From positions 1-64,000 of the forward strand of contig NZ_AKKE01000121.1 in the NCBI RefSeq assembly GCF_000281975.1: 64,000 nucleotides of DNA, read 5' to 3'. The notes beneath the pieces were generated by a model that saw only the letters and a program-made list of their open reading frames with translations, was not told where the DNA came from and did no database searches. The position numbers were made by a program, and so were the translations under genes. Origin of the DNA: Novosphingobium sp. AP12 (GTDB lineage: Bacteria; Pseudomonadota; Alphaproteobacteria; Sphingomonadales; Sphingomonadaceae). This document shows, piece by piece, positions 61,349 to 64,000 of the stretch. Within the stretch, counting starts at the first letter, position 1; each line of letters starts with the position of its first letter.

Positions 61349-61699
61349 CTAGCCCAGCATTGCGCGGAAGAGGTCCAGCGGCCGGCGGCGCGAGAGGCGC
61401 TCTGGCACCTGGACCACGGGAACCGCCTTGCCCTCGATCAGGTCGACGACGCTGACCTGGCTCTTGATCGCTATGCCGCAGCGGTCGCTCCCGCGCCAGC
61501 GCACCTGACCCTTGAGGACGTGGCCGCCGATCTCCAGCTGCACCAGTGTTCCGCGCGTCGGCGGCGCAGCGACGATCGCCAGCACCCCGCGCGACGAGGC
61601 ATTGACCAGCGTCGCCTCGGTCACCCGGTCGCCCACGCGCATCGCGGCTTCCACCGCGACGACCGTGCGCGTTTCCATGCGCTGCCTGTGAATGAACAT
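61349..61699 (-). CDS. PilZ domain protein (cyclic di-GMP receptor candidate)
   Basis: This is a 116-residue single PilZ domain. The c-di-GMP motif RxxxR is present as RMETR (residues 7-11) and the second motif as NASSRG near residue 33, in the N/DxSxxG pattern. GTLVQLEIGGHVLKGQVRWR forms the following strands. Only the longer start (61699, with AGGGGA about 8 bases upstream) keeps the RxxxR motif. The GGDEF-EAL protein at 39815 is a possible source of ligand. It follows malate synthase on the minus strand after a hairpin. Confidence 0.82.
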   Translation of the reverse strand: MFIHRQRMETRTVVAVEAAMRVGDRVTEATLVNASSRGVLAIVAAPPTRGTLVQLEIGGHVLKGQVRWRGSDRCGIAIKSQVSVVDLIEGKAVPVVQVPERLSRRRPLDLFRAMLG

Positions 61700-61790
61700 G
61701 CCAGCCGTCCCCTAGCCAGAGCCAGCCCGAGGCTACACGGAAAATACCTAATCTCGCGTTAAATCAGATCCGAAAAATCGGGATGGCCCT

Positions 61791-61812
61791 CGGCCCGCCG
61801 CGAAACGGGCCG
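61791..61812 (-). terminator. Hairpin after malate synthase G
   Basis: CGGCCCG (61791-61797) and CGGGCCG (61806-61812) form a 7-bp stem extendable with G-rich flanks. On the minus strand a T-rich stretch (ATTTTTC) follows about 14 bases later, so termination is plausible but not classic. Confidence 0.45.
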
Positions 61813-61828
61813 GGGGTCCGGAATTCGA

Positions 61829-63949
61829 TCAGGCCGCCTTCTTCCTCAGGCGCCAGGCGTGGAGCAGCGGCTCGGTATAGCCGTTGGGCTGGTCCACGCC
61901 CTTGAATACGAGGTCGCAGGCCGCCTGGAAAGCCATGCTGGTGTCCCAGTTGCCCGCCATTGGCTCGTAGAGCGGATCGCCCGCGTTCTGCGCATCGACC
62001 TTGGCGGCCATGCGCTTCAGCGAATCCATCACCTGATCCTGGCTGCAGACGCCGTGGAGCAGCCAGTTCGCCATGTGCTGGCTGGAGATGCGCAGCGTGG
62101 CGCGATCCTCCATCAGGCCGACGTCGTTGATATCGGGCACCTTGGAGCAGCCGACGCCCTGGTCGATCCAGCGCACGACGTAGCCGAGCAACCCTTGCGC
62201 GTTGTTGTCCAGTTCCTCGCGCACTTCTTCCTCGGACCAGTTGGTCCCGTCCGCCAGCGGCACCTGCAGCAGCAGATCGAGGCCCGGCACCGGTTCGGCG
62301 GCGATTGCCTCGCGCAGGCTGAAGACGTCGACCTGGTGATAGTGCATCGCGTGGAGCGTGGCGGCGGTCGGCGACGGCACCCAGGCGGTGTTGGCGCCAG
62401 TCCTGGGATGGCCGATCTTCTGCTCCATCATGTCGCGCATCATGTCCGGCGCGGCCCACATGCCCTTGCCGATCTGCGCGATGCCCGAAAGTCCGTGGGC
62501 AAGGCCGATGGCGACGTTGCGCTTCTCGTAGGCCTGGATCCAAGGGCTGCCCTTGATCGCGGCCTTGCGGATCATCGGACCCGCCCGCATCGAGGTGTGG
62601 ATTTCGTCGCCTGTCCGGTCGAGGAAGCCGGTGTTGATGAAGACGATGCGCTGACGCACCGCGTGGATGCAGGCGGCGAGGTTGGCCGAAGTGCGGCGTT
62701 CCTCGTCCATGACGCCGACCTTGATGGTGTGCCGAGGCAGGCCCAGCAGGTCCTCCACCGCATCGAACAGGCCGTTGGTGAAGGCGCATTCCTCGGGCCC
62801 ATGCATCTTGGGCTTGACGATGTAGATGCTGGCCCCCTCGCCATTTTTCGGCCGGCTGTTGCCGTACTTGGCGAGGCCCTTCACGTCCTGCACCGAGATC
62901 GCGCTGGTGATGACCGCATCCATGACGCCCTCGGGGATCTCGCTGCCGTCGGGGAGCAGGATCGCGGGGTTGGTCATGAGGTGGCCGACGTTGCGCACGA
63001 ACAGCAGCGAGCGTCCCGGCAGCAGCGCTTCCTCGCCGGTGGGCAGGGTCACGATCCTGTCCGGGGCGAGCTCGCGGGTGAGCGTCTTGCCGCCCTTCTG
63101 GAAGGTGTCGGTCAGGTCGCCGCGGATCACGCCGAGCCAGTTGGCATAGGCGGCGATCTTGTCCTGCGCATCCACGGCCGCAATCGAATCCTCGAGGTCG
63201 ACGATCGTGGTCAGCGCGGCTTCGAGAACGATGTCGGAAATGCCCGCCTTGTCGGCGCTGCCGACGGGGCTTTCGGCGTCGAAGATCACCTCGATGTTCA
63301 GCCCGTTGTTGGCGAACAGCATACCCGCCTCGGTCTCGCCGAGATACTGGCGATCATCGGCGAGTTCGAGGCGCTCAGGGTCCTCCAGATCGGTCCACGA
63401 GCCCGCCTTGAGCGGCAGCGCCTGGTCGAGGAAGGCGCGCCCCGCCGCGATCACCGCAGCGCCGCGAACCGGGTCGTAGCCCGGCCCCTGCGCTGGCGCG
63501 GCGTCGAGCGCGTCGGTGCCGTACCATGCGTCGTAGAGGCTGCCCCAGCGCGCGTTGGCCGCGTTGAGCAGGAAGCGGGCGTTGAGCACGGGGACGACCA
63601 GCTGCGGCCCCGCCATCGAAGCAATCTCGGGATCGACGCCCTCGGTAGCGATGGTGAACTCGCCCGGCTCGGGCACGAGGTAGCCGATCTCGCGCAGGAA
63701 GGCCTGGTAATCGGTCTGGTCGATGGGCCGGCCGGCGCGCTCTGCGTGCCAGGCATCGATCTGAGCCTGCAGTGCATTGCGCTTGGCAAGCAGCGCGCGG
63801 TTGCGCGGGGCATAGTCGGCCAGAAGCTGCGCGAAGCCCTGCCAGAAGACGGCTCCGTCCTGCGCGATCGGGGGCAGCACCTGCTCCTCCACGAACCTGG
63901 CCAGCCCCGCGTCGACCTGGAGGCCGGAACGATCAACCCTGTCAGTCAT
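61829..63949 (-). CDS. glcB: Malate synthase G
   Basis: This 706-residue enzyme of the glyoxylate cycle condenses glyoxylate with acetyl-CoA. Length matches GlcB (about 720) rather than the shorter AceB. Conserved parts include [44 protein letters not shown], and [18 protein letters not shown] with glyoxylate/Mg ligands. [16 protein letters not shown] lies near the C-terminus. ATG 63949 is used; a GTG 12 bases upstream is also in frame, with GAGGA just before the ATG. Its usual partner isocitrate lyase is not adjacent; the lyase-family gene at 32057 lacks the canonical active site. Confidence 0.97.
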   Translation of the reverse strand: MTDRVDRSGLQVDAGLARFVEEQVLPPIAQDGAVFWQGFAQLLADYAPRNRALLAKRNALQAQIDAWHAERAGRPIDQTDYQAFLREIGYLVPEPGEFTIATEGVDPEIASMAGPQLVVPVLNARFLLNAANARWGSLYDAWYGTDALDAAPAQGPGYDPVRGAAVIAAGRAFLDQALPLKAGSWTDLEDPERLELADDRQYLGETEAGMLFANNGLNIEVIFDAESPVGSADKAGISDIVLEAALTTIVDLEDSIAAVDAQDKIAAYANWLGVIRGDLTDTFQKGGKTLTRELAPDRIVTLPTGEEALLPGRSLLFVRNVGHLMTNPAILLPDGSEIPEGVMDAVITSAISVQDVKGLAKYGNSRPKNGEGASIYIVKPKMHGPEECAFTNGLFDAVEDLLGLPRHTIKVGVMDEERRTSANLAACIHAVRQRIVFINTGFLDRTGDEIHTSMRAGPMIRKAAIKGSPWIQAYEKRNVAIGLAHGLSGIAQIGKGMWAAPDMMRDMMEQKIGHPRTGANTAWVPSPTAATLHAMHYHQVDVFSLREAIAAEPVPGLDLLLQVPLADGTNWSEEEVREELDNNAQGLLGYVVRWIDQGVGCSKVPDINDVGLMEDRATLRISSQHMANWLLHGVCSQDQVMDSLKRMAAKVDAQNAGDPLYEPMAGNWDTSMAFQAACDLVFKGVDQPNGYTEPLLHAWRLRKKAA

Positions 63950-64000
63950 ACTTCCTCGCACTAGTCTTGCCTCGCACTGCTTCGAACGCGCATGCCGGAA

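Noticed and set aside
61859..63964. Plus-strand open frame of about 701 codons
   Set aside because: It is antisense to malate synthase G, whose sense frame has all conserved motifs.

Overview
The window is high-GC alphaproteobacterial chromosome. Gene content and order point to a sphingomonad (Novosphingobium/Sphingobium-like): a ribonuclease E/G-yacG junction, TonB-dependent receptors with an IIVTAQRR-type box, a DUF2794 protein, an HdaA homologue next to purM-purN, and an lptD-surA-pdxA-rsmA operon. The genus is inferred from layout, not from a marker gene. No insertion sequence, prophage, rRNA operon or CRISPR array is visible.

Layout. 0-6.5 kb: end of a ribonuclease E/G-like gene, yacG, tRNA-Phe(GAA), then a complete tripartite RND efflux operon (lipoprotein adaptor, inner-membrane pump, outer-membrane lipoprotein channel). 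6.5-29.2 kb: an accessory, CoA-centred catabolic region. It holds a DapB-like oxidoreductase, a TonB-dependent receptor, an MFS transporter, a thiolase with its MarR regulator, and a six-gene plus-strand operon (two tandem CaiB/BaiF CoA-transferases, a small Cys protein, an acyl-CoA synthetase, a third CoA-transferase, an amidohydrolase). An enoyl-CoA hydratase, an IclR regulator, a second amidohydrolase, a DUF2889 protein, a fused two-domain acyl-CoA dehydrogenase and another enoyl-CoA hydratase follow. Together they look like uptake, CoA activation and beta-oxidation of a carboxylated, possibly polycyclic substrate. The substrate cannot be read from the sequence; the fused dehydrogenase resembles in layout the steroid side-chain enzymes of actinobacteria.

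29-44 kb: a secreted M16 peptidase, an isocitrate-lyase/PEP-mutase-family enzyme, phosphoglycolate phosphatase, glmU, a periplasmic TPR protein, an AIM24-like protein, a VapBC-type toxin-antitoxin pair with a palindromic operator, glmS and a membrane GGDEF-EAL protein. The gap after that gene contains a striking array: six perfect copies of an 11-bp sequence at 21-bp steps plus one inverted copy. A periplasmic metallo-beta-lactamase-fold hydrolase follows.

43.5-64 kb: mostly housekeeping genes. These are purQ-purS, an SDR dehydrogenase, a DUF4328 membrane protein, an EF-hand protein, cysE-DUF2794, hda with a DUF2066-like neighbour, purM-purN (PurN carries an extra MmcQ/YjbR-like domain), ndk, holC, pepA, lptD-surA-pdxA-rsmA, a PilZ protein and malate synthase G.

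The best leads are the 21-bp array at 42.2-42.4 kb, a matching MarR-type operator (ACTAA-N6-TTAG) overlapping the -10 of two promoters that flank the marR gene, the PurN-YjbR fusion, and the uncharacterised catabolic island.
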